Below, piece after piece: positions 11,168 to 23,182 of a stretch of 64,000 nucleotides of DNA. The stretch covers positions 21,296,444 to 21,360,443 of the forward strand of contig JAOANR010000010.1 of assembly GCA_030278955.1 (NCBI GenBank), read 5' to 3'. Under the pieces are notes generated by a model, which saw nothing but the letters and a program-made list of their open reading frames with translations, was not told where the DNA came from and did no database searches. Each line of letters begins with the position of its first letter. Position 1 is the stretch's first letter. The position numbers and the translations under genes are program-made. Source of the DNA: Hygrophila difformis. Its lineage: Eukaryota; Streptophyta; Magnoliopsida; Lamiales; Acanthaceae.

Positions 11168-13744
11168 TGTAACACCCTGGTTTTTTGTCACCCAGGTCGG
11201 GATGTCACCGCCACACCTTCCTAATAAGACACGGTTTCTCCGGCTTACTAAAGAGATGCAAGGCTAGGTATTTCAGTAATTAAAAATATTTAAAACATTT
11301 GCAAACGGCCCATATAATATAATCTCGAAAATAATAATATCATAATGCAGCGGAAATAGTATTTAAGTATAATATTGCAGCGGAAATGTAAATAAGACCG
11401 ACATGGTCAAAACACGGGTTAAACAGGCCTGTTTATTCTACAGTCTAATGCAAGAATTTAATAATAAAGTTTCGCAAAAATAAAGTTCCCCCATGCATGA
11501 ACGTGCTCATGTTTGTTCCACAAACTCTGTAAGGAAAAAGGAAAATAAATGGTTTGGTCAGCACAACTTGCTGAGTAAGTTAACACATGCATGTCGTAGG
11601 GTTTAAAAGCCATTAATTTAATAATTACATAAAAGCATGATAATAATCATAAATAATTTAATTTAATAATATAACCAATTCGCATAATTAAATCATGGCA
11701 CTAACCAATAGTACATTTAGCATAATTTAAATAAAAGCCATAATTAATTCAAATAAAGCATTTAGTAATTTAAAAGGACAATAATTAAACATTTAACTAT
11801 CCTCATTACTCCCAAGATTTAGTATTTCAAGTATTTCACGATTGCATCGCGATATCAACAAGTTTAGCCAGAAACCGGCGGCTGCAGCCGTATCTGCCAT
11901 ACCCAGTACCACTCCGGAGCCTCGGGAAACCCATATGGATATTCACGAGAGTGTAGGCCATATATCTCATGCCGTTTTGTCAACATATCTCAAAATTTCG
12001 CGCGGGTCACCATCGTCCATAAAGGCACGAAGTGAATCGTTAGGAAGGCACCCTGCAGAGCACTCACCCCCTAATTTTAAAAGATCAAGTTTGTAATGGG
12101 GCTTTCCTAAATTTTAGATTCCATGCATTTATTTCAAAGAGTCTTCTACTCGTTTAAACCTTAGAGGCTAGTTTCACCGTTTCGACAAGATTTCAAAATT
12201 TGACTTGGTCAACCACAGTTTACTCAAAAATTAATTTAAAATTAGATTTAAGTCTAAAAATTCTGAAAATTTACCCCTGACTCGGAAACATCGAGATGAA
12301 CAACTTTTGTGTTTTAACTTTTTCAATCCGAGATACCGAAACAGGTCAAAAATATCAATTTTCGTAGAAATTAATCTGTCCGAATTTCGTGTACAGCAGT
12401 TCAAGATTATCAAGATCTACCATAATAAATCAACTCCAAACTTAACGAAATTTTACAGAGACCTTCTTAAGAAATTTTTCTACAACTTTCATGTTCGGCT
12501 AAAGATCTAAATCGGCTTAAAACTAATGTCAAAAACGTCATCAAGATCGGACCTAAGTTCTGTCAAGAAATTCAAGATCTAAATTAAACTAGTCCGGTTC
12601 CAGGCCGATTTCAGATATCAAATCGTCACCAAAAATTCTGAAACTTTTACAGGAGATAGATCTAAGCCTTAGGAACGTTTTTTCGTATTTTAAGTGTTTT
12701 CGTTTGAAGACTTTTAAAGGTTCGAAAAAAATAGACAAATTCACTGCGCCGGTAGAAATCGTATGTTGACAGATTTACGAAAGTTTCGATTAAGCTTTTA
12801 GTTTTACGTATTTTAATTACTCCCAAAACCATGTAAGTGTCAACTTACTGATTCGTAGTCGTCCGGGATCGTCGATTTCGGAGGCGTGGCTTCCAGTCCA
12901 CCGTTTATCCTCTCCGTTTGTCGGGTTCTTCGTTCTAGATCCGATTCGGGGTCTAGAAGGAAAAAGAAGAGAATTAGGGTTTCGTTTTTTAGTTAAAAAC
13001 GAGATGGATTCACGTATCACACTTACCACGACGTTGGAGATCTCTCGAATTCGTCCACGGCAGTCCTCGCTCGGTTTGGTGCCTCCGATGACTTCCGGAT
13101 CTAGGGTTTTGTGTATAGAGAGTATCGTAGGGTTTTGGAAAAGTGTTCGGGGCTTCCAAGAGGTCTTATTTATAGGTAAACATGACCTAGGGACGTCCAA
13201 GGTCGGCCTTGGGCAGTCTTGAGCCGAAAGGTGTTCAACCGAAGTCGGAAAATCCGGATTCGGGCGAGTGAATCTCGCAACCGGAGAATCTGTCGGGTGG
13301 CGCGGTCGTGGCGTGCCTTTCCCCTATTGACCGCGCGGCCACCGCGCGGCACTCGCCTGCACTTCCGTCCGGGCGGGTCGTGCAATCCGTCTTGCCTTTC
13401 CTCCTCTCTTTCGGACTTCTATCCCTCTATGCTCCCGGATTCCGATTTCCGGGGTATCTTCGGGTTCCTATTTCCTCTCTAAATTTTTACTCGGGTCTAA
13501 ATGCATGTTTGGACTCGAATGCTCGAGTTCATTGGTGTCGGGTTTCGGTGTACAATTTATTTATCTTCAATTAATTCTTTTTATTTAATTAAATTCCTTT
13601 AATTCCTTTTTAAGTTAAATTTCATTTCTCATTTCCTTATCCTTATTCACTTATTTGCTGAATTTATTTATTTATTGTATTTATTTTATTTATTGTTTAT
13701 TTATTTAATTATTTGTTTATATTGCAAAATTCTCGGGTATTACA
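11168..13744 (-). repeat. 3' LTR of the minus-strand gypsy element
   Basis: 2,577 bp, bounded by TGTAACACC at 11168 and ...GGTATTACA at 13744 on the plus strand. It is nearly identical to the partner LTR at 18778-21338, apart from scattered substitutions and small indels such as a short gain of a GCGCGGCCACC-type unit near 13325-13350. ORFs on either strand inside it are not conserved genes. Confidence 0.92.
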
Positions 13745-16262
13745 GTCTACCCTCCTTAAGAATCAACTTCGTCCTCGAAGTTGTGTTTCGGCTTTTCTCG
13801 TGCTAAGGTCCTTTGTTTGTTTTATTATTTTGTGACTGAACTTAGAATTAAAAATTCTAAGCTGCCTACGTACCCTGTGAAGGGATCAAGCCATAACGTA
13901 GTTCAAAACAATTTGAATTTGTTTGTTTGTTTACAAAAATGCACGAAAAATAGATGGTATGACATCCTCTCCTCCTTAAGATTGCAGTTATGTCCCCATA
14001 ACTGTGTCGTTGTCGGTTTGGAACAATGTCGGGTAGCGTTCTCTCATGTCGGATTCTACCTCCCAAGTTGCCGTCTCACTTTCGTGGTTCGACCAAAGAA
14101 CCTTGATCATTTTGACAGTTTTGTTCCTCGTTATTCGCTCCTTAGTGTCCAGAATTCGCACTGGGACTTCTTCATAAGTCAGATCCTCATCGAGTTCGAT
14201 TACTTCCGGTTGAAGTACATGTTTCGGGTCCGGCACATACTTCTTTAGTTGTGAGACATGGAAGACATTATGAACTCGATCTAATTGTGGCGGTAAAGCC
14301 TGTCGGTAGGCCAAATTTCCGACTCGTTCTAGAATCTCATAAGTTCCTATGTATCGAGGACTCAACTTTCCTCGTTTGCCAAAGCGCATCACCCCCTTCA
14401 TGGGTGATATCTTTAGCATGACCCTATCTCCCACTTGAAATTCTAGGTCTCGTCATCTCACGTCAGCGTAACTCTTCTGACGGTCTTGAGCGGCTTTCAT
14501 TTTTCCTTTCACTTTGATTTGTTGAGCCATGTCTTCAATAAGTTGTGGTCCCACTACCACAGACTTATCGTTTTCTTCCCAGCTCAAAGGGCTTCGGCAC
14601 CTTCGTCCATACAACGCCTCGAATGGTGCCATGCCAATGCTAGCATGGTAGCTATTATTATAAGAAAATTCGATTAAGGGTAAATGGGATTCCCATTTTT
14701 CCTTAAATTCCAACACGCATGCTCTCACCATGTCTTCTAGTGTTTGGATTGTTCTCTCGGCTTGACCATCCGTCATCGGGTGGAATGCGGTGCTCATTTT
14801 GATTTGAGTACCGAGAGCTTTTTGTAACTCCGTCCAAAAGTGACAGACAAATCTACTGTCTCTATCGGAAATGATGTCATGTGGTACTCCATGTCGTTGT
14901 ACCACATTATCAACGTAGGCTTGGGCCAGTTTGTCCATAGTCCACGTGTCCTTCACCGGGATAAATATGGCTGTCTTCGTTAGCCTATCCACAATCACCC
15001 AAATCTTGTTCATGCCTTTAGGTGATCGGGGTAATCCCGAGACAAAATCCATCGAGATGCTATCTCACTTCCAACTTGGAATCTCTAGTGGTTGCATCAG
15101 TCCTAAGGGTTTACGTCGCACTGCCTTAACCTTTTGGCAGGTGAGACATTTCGCCACGAAGTCTGCCACTTCCTTCTTCATTCCCGGCCACCAATAGATC
15201 TTCTTTAGATCTTTGTAAAGCTTGTCACCTCCGGGATGTACTGAATATGGCGTGTTGTGCCCTTCCTCCATCAACTTTCGCTTCAACTCGGCACATTTTT
15301 TAGGCACACACCATCTCCCTTTGAAACGAATGCTTCCATCCTCGTGGACAGCAAATCCTATTGCCTTTCCTTCGGCAATATACCCCTTTATCTTTTCGAG
15401 TTTCGCGTCGCCCGGTTGGGCGAGCTTAATCTCGTCCAATATTGGAGTTTCTACGACCATTGCGTTGATCGTTTCACTCACTATGCCCGGATGCACAAGC
15501 TCCAAATCCAATCTTGCCAACTCCATGTACAATGCCGGTGGAATTACCAACAAGTTTGTCACGTGTTGGGTTTTCCGACTTAGGGCATCGGCTACCACAT
15601 TCGCCTTCCCCTCGTGGTAGGCTATCTCCAAATCGTAGTCCTTAATAAGTTCCAACCACCTTCGCTGTCTCAAATTCAACTCCTTCTGAGTGAATATATA
15701 CTTCAAGCTCTTGTGGTCGGTGAACATTCGACACTTCCGCCCATAAAGATAATGTCTCCATATCTTTAGAGCGAAAACGACCGCTGCCAACTCCAGGTCG
15801 TGTGTCGGATAATTCTCCTCGTGAGGTTTTAGCTGGCGTGATGCATACGCTACGACTTTCGAGTCTTGCATCAAGACACAACCTAGACCTTCCTTCGAAG
15901 CATCACTATAAACTTCGAAGTCACCATTCTCTGATGGTAGTGTCAACACGGGTGTGGTTGTGAGTCATTTCTTCAGCTCTTGAAACGTTGTCTCACAAGC
16001 CTCTGTCCACACGTATTTTACTCCTTCTTCAGTAGCTGGGTCAAAGGTCGTGCGATTTTTGAAAAATCCTTCACGAACCGTCTATAGTACCCGGCTAATC
16101 CAAGGAAACTCCTTATCTCAGTTTGGCTTTTTGGAGTTGCCCATTCAGTTACGGCAGAGACTTTTGCCGGATCCACTGAAACTCCATCAGCGGATACTAT
16201 GTGTCCGAGAAATGCTACCTCCTTCAACCAAAAGTCGCATTGGACAATTTGCCGTATAGTTG
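13745..16262 (-). pseudogene. gypsy pol remnant: RT end, RNase H, integrase, chromodomain-like tail
   Basis: Read from 16262 downwards: the end of reverse transcriptase ([34 protein letters not shown]), RNase H ([18 protein letters not shown]), the HHCC integrase zinc region, the integrase core (DFVSGLPRSP, DIISDRDSRFV, TAFHPMTDGQAERTIQ) and a C-terminal chromodomain-like segment (VLWSNHESETATWEVESDMRERYP). The frame is broken by stops or shifts near 15065, 14453 and 15960. RNase H keeps intact codons at the two sites where the plus-strand copy (49566 and 49572) has stops. This region resembles Tekay/Del-type chromoviruses. Confidence 0.88.
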
Positions 16263-17665
16263 ATGGTGTAAACAATAGAAGGTAAGGAAAATAGAAAAAA
16301 AATAAAATAAATAAAAAAACACTTTTCGAGGCCCGCGCGGCCACAGCAGGTTGAAAAAAAAGGGGCTCGCGCGGGGCGCGAGCCACTCCGCCCCATTTCC
16401 ACTTCCGAGGCTTCTTCTAGTTTGCTCCCAAATTCGTTCTCTCATTCTCCTATTCTCCCATTCCCGACTTCGATTTTTCATTGCAAGGTATGTTTCTACT
16501 ACTTCCATTGGCCAATTTCAATTTTTATGCTTTGATTAGCTTTAGTTTTTAGGTGAATTTCAAAATTAGGGTTTAGGGATAAGAATTGGGGATTTGTTGT
16601 TTTTAGGCTTGATTCGTGCAATTAGCGAGTTTATGTGATACTTGGTGCTTATTTTGTTACTTAGGAAGTATTTGTGCAACAATGTATACCTAGTTTGGGA
16701 CACTTTTACTAGATTCCGTGCTTTAGGAAGAATATGAATTTCCCGATTTGTGTTGGTATTGCGGGCATGAGGATGAGTTCGTTGTTGTTGTTTTGTGCCT
16801 TATTATGATGATGAGTTATTGCCTAAGCAGTTGTTTCGATTTGAGGACGTTTCCCATGTGTTTACAAGTAAACTTTGAATTTGAGTTATTGCGCACACAA
16901 CGTGTTTGACTAAATGTCCCAAAGAGTTATGGGATTTGTTTGGACATATTCTTTATTTGGTTATCCTTTTGGATCGCTCGTGTTAGAGACTACACTTCAT
17001 GTTCCTGCGTTTTTCTGTCCTATACTTGATGTAATTGTTGTGTAGGATTTATCCTTATATTTGGTATTGGTTGGGTATCTGCAGGATGCTGCTTTTTTTG
17101 TGGGTTGTCTGGGGTCTCTCATGGTTCTTCCAGGGGCCAAGAGACGAGCCACTCGGCATGATGCGGCTGGCCCTAGTACTGCTGCTCCGGTGATGCCGGA
17201 TACTGATGACAGTGAGTCCGAGGAGGACGAGGAGCAGCGGGGCCCTAGACTCAGGGGTCTTCCTGACGAGGTGCGTCCCCATCAACACGATAGGCATCGG
17301 TTTGCGACGATGGCCTCTTAGGAGTTCTATTTCGACGAGCTTCGTCGGAACAGGGCTTATGTCCCGGAGAGAGGCATGGATCCCCGTCATATGGACGATG
17401 ACAGGGTTAGTCCAGTTTTGGACCATCTTCAGTGGACTGGACTTGCGCGCCATCCCGAGGGCATTGCTTCTGGTTATTTAGATATGGAGGTCATCGCCAA
17501 CATTGGCGGTCTTGGGGAGAACATCCCGACTTGTCTCGAGTCTGGGTTCGGGGTCGCCATCTAAATTTCAGTGCTCGGGCGATCAACGTCTACTTCAGCC
17601 TTCCTGACGACGGCGTATTCCGGCCACAGCCTGAGGGTCATATACCCCCGCTTGCGTGGGGCGTT
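16263..17665 (+). other. Foreign insert replacing gypsy gag-pol, possibly from an Athila-like element
   Basis: About 1.4 kb with no match to the intact gypsy copy here; it replaces some 2.3 kb of gag, protease and RT. On the plus strand, opposite to the host element, it looks like a gene start. There is a leader, a candidate intron from GCAAG|GTATGT (16487) to CTGCAG (about 17085), then an ATG-led acidic coding stretch (DTDDSESEEDEEQRGP). A region containing FSARAINVYFSLPDD follows and resembles the 'putative plant transposon protein' domain of Athila-type gag ORFs. A TAG at 17320-17322 and frame changes break it. A near-perfect palindrome GGCTCGCGC-GGG-GCGCGAGCC lies around 16362-16382. The family assignment is tentative. 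Confidence 0.5.
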
Positions 17666-17791
17666 TTGTGCACCTTGGGGTTGTTCCTCTATAGGTTGAG
17701 TCGGTTCCGTGACATTTGGGGGTGTTTCAGTAGGTGTTTCAGTAGTGGTTTGGGGAGCGGGTTGAGTTCTTCCTCTTCCTCTGGGTGCCAT
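17561..17791 (-). pseudogene. Truncated gypsy gag start fused to foreign sequence
   Basis: The first 40 or so codons match the gag start of the intact plus-strand copy (MAPRGRGRTQPAPQTTTETP...). After QGAQNAP the homology stops and the frame continues into the foreign insert until a stop at 17561. The Gag core and zinc knuckle are missing. The start codon at 17789-17791 corresponds to 46726 of the intact copy. Confidence 0.85.
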
Positions 17792-18084
17792 TCTGTTACA
17801 AATAGGGTGGATTAGGACTTGTGAAATTAACATATAGTCCTAATAATTTCTATAAATGTGTATGTGTTTTGTAATTTCACACGTGGTGCTCGATCGAACT
17901 AAGAAGCGTCGTACGCTTCTGGGTTTTATTTTAATTTATTTCATTTTATTTCTATTTTTTTTTCGATTTATTATAAATAAATCGGGCATTTTATTTCCTT
18001 AAAAGAAATTTTAGTACAAGCGGGAAGGTATACATAAGTAGAAATATTTTCCTAGCAAACTAGTATCTACTATAAATAGAATCC

Positions 18085-18420
18085 CTAGCGTCTCAAGACG
18101 TCCTCCGGTGGGGTAGCGGGATCCTCATCCGGGTCTTCCTTCTCCGAACTTGGCGGCAGTAGATCGTCAAAGATGGTGTTCAAGTCTTGTCCATGAGCAT
18201 CGATGTGTTCCTTCAGGATTAGGTTTTGCGTAGTGAGGGTTTGGACTTGGCGTTCGAGTTGGTTTATGCGGTGGTGATCCGCCTCTCTCAAGTTGCCCAT
18301 GTGGTGCAGATTTGCCTCCAAGTGAGCCATACGATGTTTCATTTGTTCTATGGTTTGTTGGGAATCAAGGTGAACGTTCGTCATTTTGATCATCAATTGC
18401 ATCATATCTTGACTAGCCAT
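18085..18420 (-). CDS. Additional 111-aa ORF upstream of gag (minus-strand gypsy copy)
   Basis: A complete ATG-to-stop frame of 111 codons between the primer site and gag. The protein is Met/Gln/His-rich at the N-terminus, then strongly helical with heptad-like Leu spacing (LREADHHRINQLERQVQTLT), and ends in an acidic tail (EDPDEDPATPPEDV). The same ORF, same length, is at 46100-46435 in the other element. By hand I count about 16 residue differences in 111, and a larger number of silent changes. It stays open although gag-pol next to it is wrecked. No known domain is recognised; a coiled-coil accessory protein is the simplest reading. Confidence 0.7.
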   Translation of the reverse strand: MASQDMMQLMIKMTNVHLDSQQTIEQMKHRMAHLEANLHHMGNLREADHHRINQLERQVQTLTTQNLILKEHIDAHGQDLNTIFDDLLPPSSEKEDPDEDPATPPEDVLRR

Positions 18421-18446
18421 CTAGCGCAAGCAAAAGATCTAAGTTA

Positions 18447-18560
18447 ATATTCGCCAAGATTCTAGGTTAACTTCGCCAAGATTCTAAGTTGAAATTCGCC
18501 AAGATTCTAAGTTGAAATTCACCAAGATTCTAAGTTTGAATTCGCCAAGATTCTAAGTTC
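18447..18560 (-). repeat. Leader tandem repeat of the gypsy element
   Basis: About five units of 22-25 bp built on TTCGCCAAGATTCTAAGTTG lie just upstream of the 111-aa ORF. The plus-strand element has the complementary array (CTTAGAATCTTGGCGAA) at the same place (45956-46085). Confidence 0.85.
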
Positions 18561-18762
18561 ATAAAAGAGATGCAATATGCAAATGCAAATGATGGTTTCC
18601 CCCCAAAAAAATTATTCATGCACTATATATATTTTTCCATGGGTTTTAAAAATAAAAATTTTTCCATGGAAATAATACTTTAAAATTTAAAATAATAGTC
18701 AAAATATTAATAGTAGTTTAAAAATAATAATGGTTTAAAAATAATAGTTTAAAAATAGCCGG

Positions 18763-18774
18763 GCTCTGATACCA
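18763..18774 (-). promoter_or_regulatory. Primer-binding site (initiator tRNA-Met type)
   Basis: GCTCTGATACCA on the plus strand is the complement of TGGTATCAGAGC. It lies three bases inside the 5' LTR and would prime minus-strand DNA synthesis. Confidence 0.9.
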
Positions 18775-18777
18775 ACT

Positions 18778-21338
18778 TGTAACACCCCGGTTTTTGGTCA
18801 TCAGGTCGGGATGTCACCGCCACACCTCCCTAGTAAGACACGGTTTTTCCGGCTTACTAAAGAGATGCAAGGTTAGGTATTTCAGTAATAAAAAATATTT
18901 AAAACATTTACAAACGGCCCATATAATATAGTCTCGAAAATAATAATATCATAATGCAACGGAAATAGTATTTAAGTATAATATTGCAGCGGAAATGTAA
19001 ATAAGACCGACATGGTCAAAACACGGGTTAAACAGGCCCGTTTATTCTACAGTCTAATGCAAGAATTTAATAATAACGCAAAAATAAAGTTTCCCCCATG
19101 CATGAACGTGCTCATGCTTGTTCCACATACTCTGTAAGGAAAAAGGAAAATAAATGGTTTGGTCAGCACAACTTGCTGAGTAAGTTAACACATGCATGAT
19201 TCTAGGGTTTAAAAGCCATTAATTTAATAATTACATAAAAGCATGATAATAATCATAAATAATTCAATTTAATAATATAACCAATTCGCATAATTAAATC
19301 ATGACACTAACCAATAGTACATGTAGCATAATTTAAATAAAAGTCATAATTAATTCAAATAAAGCATTTAGTAATTTAAAAGGACAATAATTAAACATTT
19401 AACTATCCTCATTACTCCAAAGATTTAGTATTTCAAGTATTTCACGATTGCATCGCGATATCAACAAGTTTAGCCGGAAACTGGCGGCCGCAGCCGTATC
19501 TGCCATACCCAGTACCACTCCGGAGCCTCGGGAAACCCATATGGATATTCACGAGAGTGTAGGCCATATATCTCATGCCGTTTTGGCAACATATCTCAAA
19601 ATTTCGCGCGGGTCACCATCGTCCATAAACGCACGAAGTGAATCGTTACGAGGGCACCCTGTAGAGCACTCACCCCCTAATTTTAAAAGATCAAGTTTGT
19701 AAAGGGGATTTCCTAAATTTCAGATTCCATGTATTTATTTCAAAGAGTCTTCTATTCGTTTAAACCTTAAAGGCTAGTTTCACCGTTTCGACAAGATTTC
19801 AAGATTTGACTCGGTCAACTACAGTTTACTCAAAAATTAATTTAAAATCAGATTTAAGTCCACAAATTCTGAAAATATACCACTAACTCGGAAACATCGA
19901 GATGAAAAACTTTCGTGTTTTAACTTTTTCAATCCGAGATATCGAAGCAGGTCAAAAACATCAATTTTCGTAGAAACATTAATCTGTCCGAATTTCATGA
20001 CATCAGTTCAAGATTATCAAGATCTACCATAGTAAATCAACTCCAAACTTAACGAAATTTTACAGAGACCTTCTTAAGACATTTGTCTACAACTTTAAAT
20101 GATTTAAAGATCTAAATCGGCTTAAAACTAATGTCAAAAACGTCATCAAGATCGGACCTAAGTTCTGTCAAGAAATTCAAGATCTAAATTAAACCAGTCC
20201 GGTTCCAGGCTGATTTCAGATAACAAATCGTCACAAAAATTTCTGAAAAATTTACAGGAGATAGATCTAGGCCTTAGGAATGTTTTTTGTGTTTTACGTT
20301 TTTTCGTTTGAAGACTTTTAAAGGTTCGAAAAAATTAGACAAATTCGTTGCGCCGGTAGAAATCGTATGTTGACAGATTTACGAAAGTTTTGATTAAGCT
20401 TTTAGTTTTATGTGTTTTAATTACTCCCAAAACCATGTAAGTGTCAACTTACTGATTCGTAGTCGTCCGAGATCGTCGATTTCGGAGGCGTGGCTTCCAG
20501 TCCACCGTTTATCCTCTCCGTTCGTCTGGTTCTTGGTTCTAGATCCGATTCGGGGTGTAGAAGGAAAAAGACGAGAATTAGGGTTTCGTTTTTGAGTTAA
20601 AAACGAGATGGATGCACGGATCAGACTTACCATGACGTTGGAGATCTCTCGAATTCGTCCACGGCAGTCCTCGCTCGGTTTTGGTGCCTCCGATGACTTC
20701 CGGATCTAGGGTTTTGTGTATAGAGAGTATCGTAGGGTTTTGGAAAAGTGTTCGGGGCTTCCAAGAGGTCTTATTTATAGGTAAACATGACCTAGGGACG
20801 TCCAAGGTCGGCCTTGGGGAGTCTTGAGCCGAAAGGTGTTCAACCGAAGTCGGAAAATCCGGATTCAGGCGAGTGAATCTCGCAACCGGCGAATCTGTCG
20901 GGTGGCGCGGTCGTGGCGCGCCTTTCCCCTATTGACCGCGCGGCACTCGCCTGGACTTCGGTCCGGGCGGGTCGTGCGATCCGTCGTGCCTTTCCTCCTC
21001 TCTTTCGGACTTCTATCCCTCTATGCTCCCGGATTCCGATTTCCGGGGTATCTTCGGGTTTCTATTTCCTCTCTAAATTTTTACTCGGGTCTAAATGCAT
21101 GTTTGGACTCGAATTCTCGAGTTCATTGGTGTCGGGTTTCGGTGTACAATTTATTTATTTTCAATTAATTCTTTTTATTTAATTAAATTCCTTTAATTCC
21201 TTTTTAAGTTAAATTTCATTTCTCATTTCCTTATCCTTATTCACTTATTTGCTGAATTTATTTATTTATTGTATTTATTTTATTTATTGTTTATTTATTT
21301 AATTATTTGTTTATGTTGCAAAATTCCCGGGTATCACA
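18778..21338 (-). repeat. 5' LTR of the minus-strand gypsy element
   Basis: About 2,561 bp, starting TGTAACACCCCGG and ending ...GGGTATCACA on the plus strand. On the element strand it contains a TATAAATA box (plus-strand TTATTTATAG near 20770) and the GTGGTAAG donor-like site shared by all LTR copies here. It is very similar to the partner LTR, pointing to a fairly recent insertion. Confidence 0.92.
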
Positions 21339-21343
21339 TGGGG

Positions 21344-21668
21344 TGCACCTTGGATTTGGAGTTGTACCTTCAGGGTTTCTAACAGATATGGATCTTGCAG
21401 CGACATGTTAAAGTTTGGAAACAAAGTAACAATGATAGTCTCAGCATTTAGGGTTATTTTGATGGTACCCAGTTAGCATGCTGGAGGTCTAAGTACCTTG
21501 TATCTACAACCCAATCCGGGCTGTTACGGGCAGGCCTTTTCTCTCGTGATATGATAGGGCAAGCTTACCGCACCGATGTGGAGATGAGTGTATCCGAAAG
21601 CCATTGACGTGGGAATTCCGGTGGTATTGCTTCTAAAGTGACAAATTATTCTTGAGAAGTGGCTGGGC
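21344..21668 (-). pseudogene. Movement-protein fragment of the pararetrovirus-like relic (upstream half)
   Basis: The minus-strand translation contains blocks typical of 30K-type movement proteins of caulimovirid-like elements (PEFPRQWLS, then LFPNFNMSLQDPYLLE). It continues, past the gypsy insertion and its TGGGG duplication, into 11167-11060. About 250 bp here are duplicated at 9150-9400. The similarity stops sharply at 21668. Confidence 0.6.
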
Positions 21669-23091
21669 ATAAAAATTTAAATTGTTTTTTTTGTTTTTCC
21701 GTAACAGCCTATACAAGTAAATTTTTAATTTATAATGGAGTAGGATAACTAAAAAAAAAGTTCAAGATTACTGGGAGGGGCAAATATTTAGCTATAAATT
21801 GTAGTAGTCATTATTTTCTGTTTTTAGAAAGGAAAAAAAAAAGTGCGGCCGAAAATGATTAGAAAGGCACATGGACACTGAAATAAATTGGTTATTATGA
21901 AGTTAAATCCACACCCGATACACTAATTATAATTATGCCTCGTCATAAAATAAAACTCCTCAGTCTTTTTTTTTTATTACTTATTGTTTGACTTTTGCTA
22001 TTGTTTATTAAATCAAATTGACTTAAATTTTTATCATAATTATACAAGTTAAAATATAACCAAGTGAGAACTTCTTAGATTCTTCTTGTCTAATAGTTTT
22101 TAAATATCGAACTTTAGAATTTTTACCGAACTTAAATTATTAATGATAGAAAATGTGCATTGAACTGTGTGAAAGTATGATTTGCAAGAACAAAAAAATG
22201 GAGGAAGTACATGAAACATCTTATTGTGGTTTAAATAAAAAAGTAAAGTAGATATTAGAAAAATAAGTGATAAGGGACTTTTATCGTTTATTTGTAACAA
22301 ACAATTATAAGTGATAAGAGATAATAAGACGCCTCGTAACGCCTATTATACGGCCGGGGCCACCCTAGTTTGTACCAAAAATGTTATTCCCTCCGTCCGC
22401 TATATATGTATTGTTTCTTTAATTTTGGGCATGATAATTTTGGTGGGGTTAATTGATATTAAAGTAAATGGTAAATTGATGTTTAAAGTAAGGGTTAGTT
22501 ATGAATTTATGTGATATATATAATAATAGTAAGCTTGAAATTTTGATTAATTTAATTTTTTTCTCTGATGTGATGATTGTGAATTTGAACTTATTGATGT
22601 CCGTAGATTTGATACTTTATTTAATCTATTTATTGATTGATGTTATAATAATGAGCTTTGAAATTAATATACTTATTTTATTTTTGTTGAACAGCCTATA
22701 CAGATTAGAAAATGTGTGATGAGAGCTTATGTCACACAAATTATAAATAGAATAAAGAGAAGGGATATGTGGCTAGATGGGGCATCGAACCTCCAACCTT
22801 TAAGTTGGAAGTCAGTGTGCTGAATGTCACATGTGCAGGCATGCTGATCCGAAGAGTAGCATGTGTTGAGTGTCAATGAAGTGTGTGATGTGTATTTAAT
22901 AATATTTGGACTATATAAAAATATTCAACATATACAGAACAGTCAGCACATATAAAGCACTACTTTAACACGCACCTGTTGATTCAGCTCTCAAAATAAA
23001 TCCTTAATATTAACATAAAGTAAATGAAAAAAAACAAAAAAGAAAATGAGAATAATTAATAAGGAATTGAACGGGAGGTATACATGTATTA
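21669..23091. other. Gene-free stretch with MITE and SINE remains
   Basis: AT-rich intergenic sequence. About 21955-22210 resembles a decayed Stowaway-type MITE (AATGGAGGAAGTAC at its right side). TTCCCTCCGTCC at about 22385 starts another MITE-like piece whose second end is unclear. A SINE relic is listed separately at 22725. No credible coding sequence is seen. Confidence 0.5.
22725..22830 (-). mobile_element. SINE relic (tRNA-derived head)
   Basis: The minus strand contains GGTTCGATGCC, a perfect RNA polymerase III B-box core, preceded by a tRNA-like arm. The flanking CACACAAATTATAAATAGA stretch lines up with the SINE at 62174-62350. Tail and TSD are not clear. Confidence 0.55.
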
Positions 23092-23182
23092 TAATCTCTC
23101 TCTAGTCTCCCTCCTCCTTCATGCATTATTTCTTTTGTTGTTTTCAAGTTAATTCTTGATATTGCCATCAAAGAAGATAGAG

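Larger units (their letters stand above)
11168..21338 (-). mobile_element. Ty3/gypsy (Tekay-like) LTR retrotransposon, gag-pol centre deleted and replaced
   Basis: Complete at both ends: LTRs at 11168-13744 (3' LTR) and 18778-21338 (5' LTR), and a perfect 5-bp TSD TGGGG at 11163-11167 and 21339-21343. The primer site complementary to initiator tRNA-Met lies next to the 5' LTR. In element order: leader repeat, a small ORF, the start of gag, then foreign sequence in place of the rest of gag, the protease and most of RT, then the RT end, RNase H, integrase and chromodomain-like tail. It cannot move by itself. It inserted into the movement-protein region of a pararetrovirus-like relic. Confidence 0.93.

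Noticed and set aside
13219..13574. Arg-rich open frames in the gypsy LTR, also at 20824, 34940, 43311 and 51826
   Set aside because: The same frames recur in each LTR copy because the LTR is repeated; they lie in the U3/leader region, vary in frame and have no domain.
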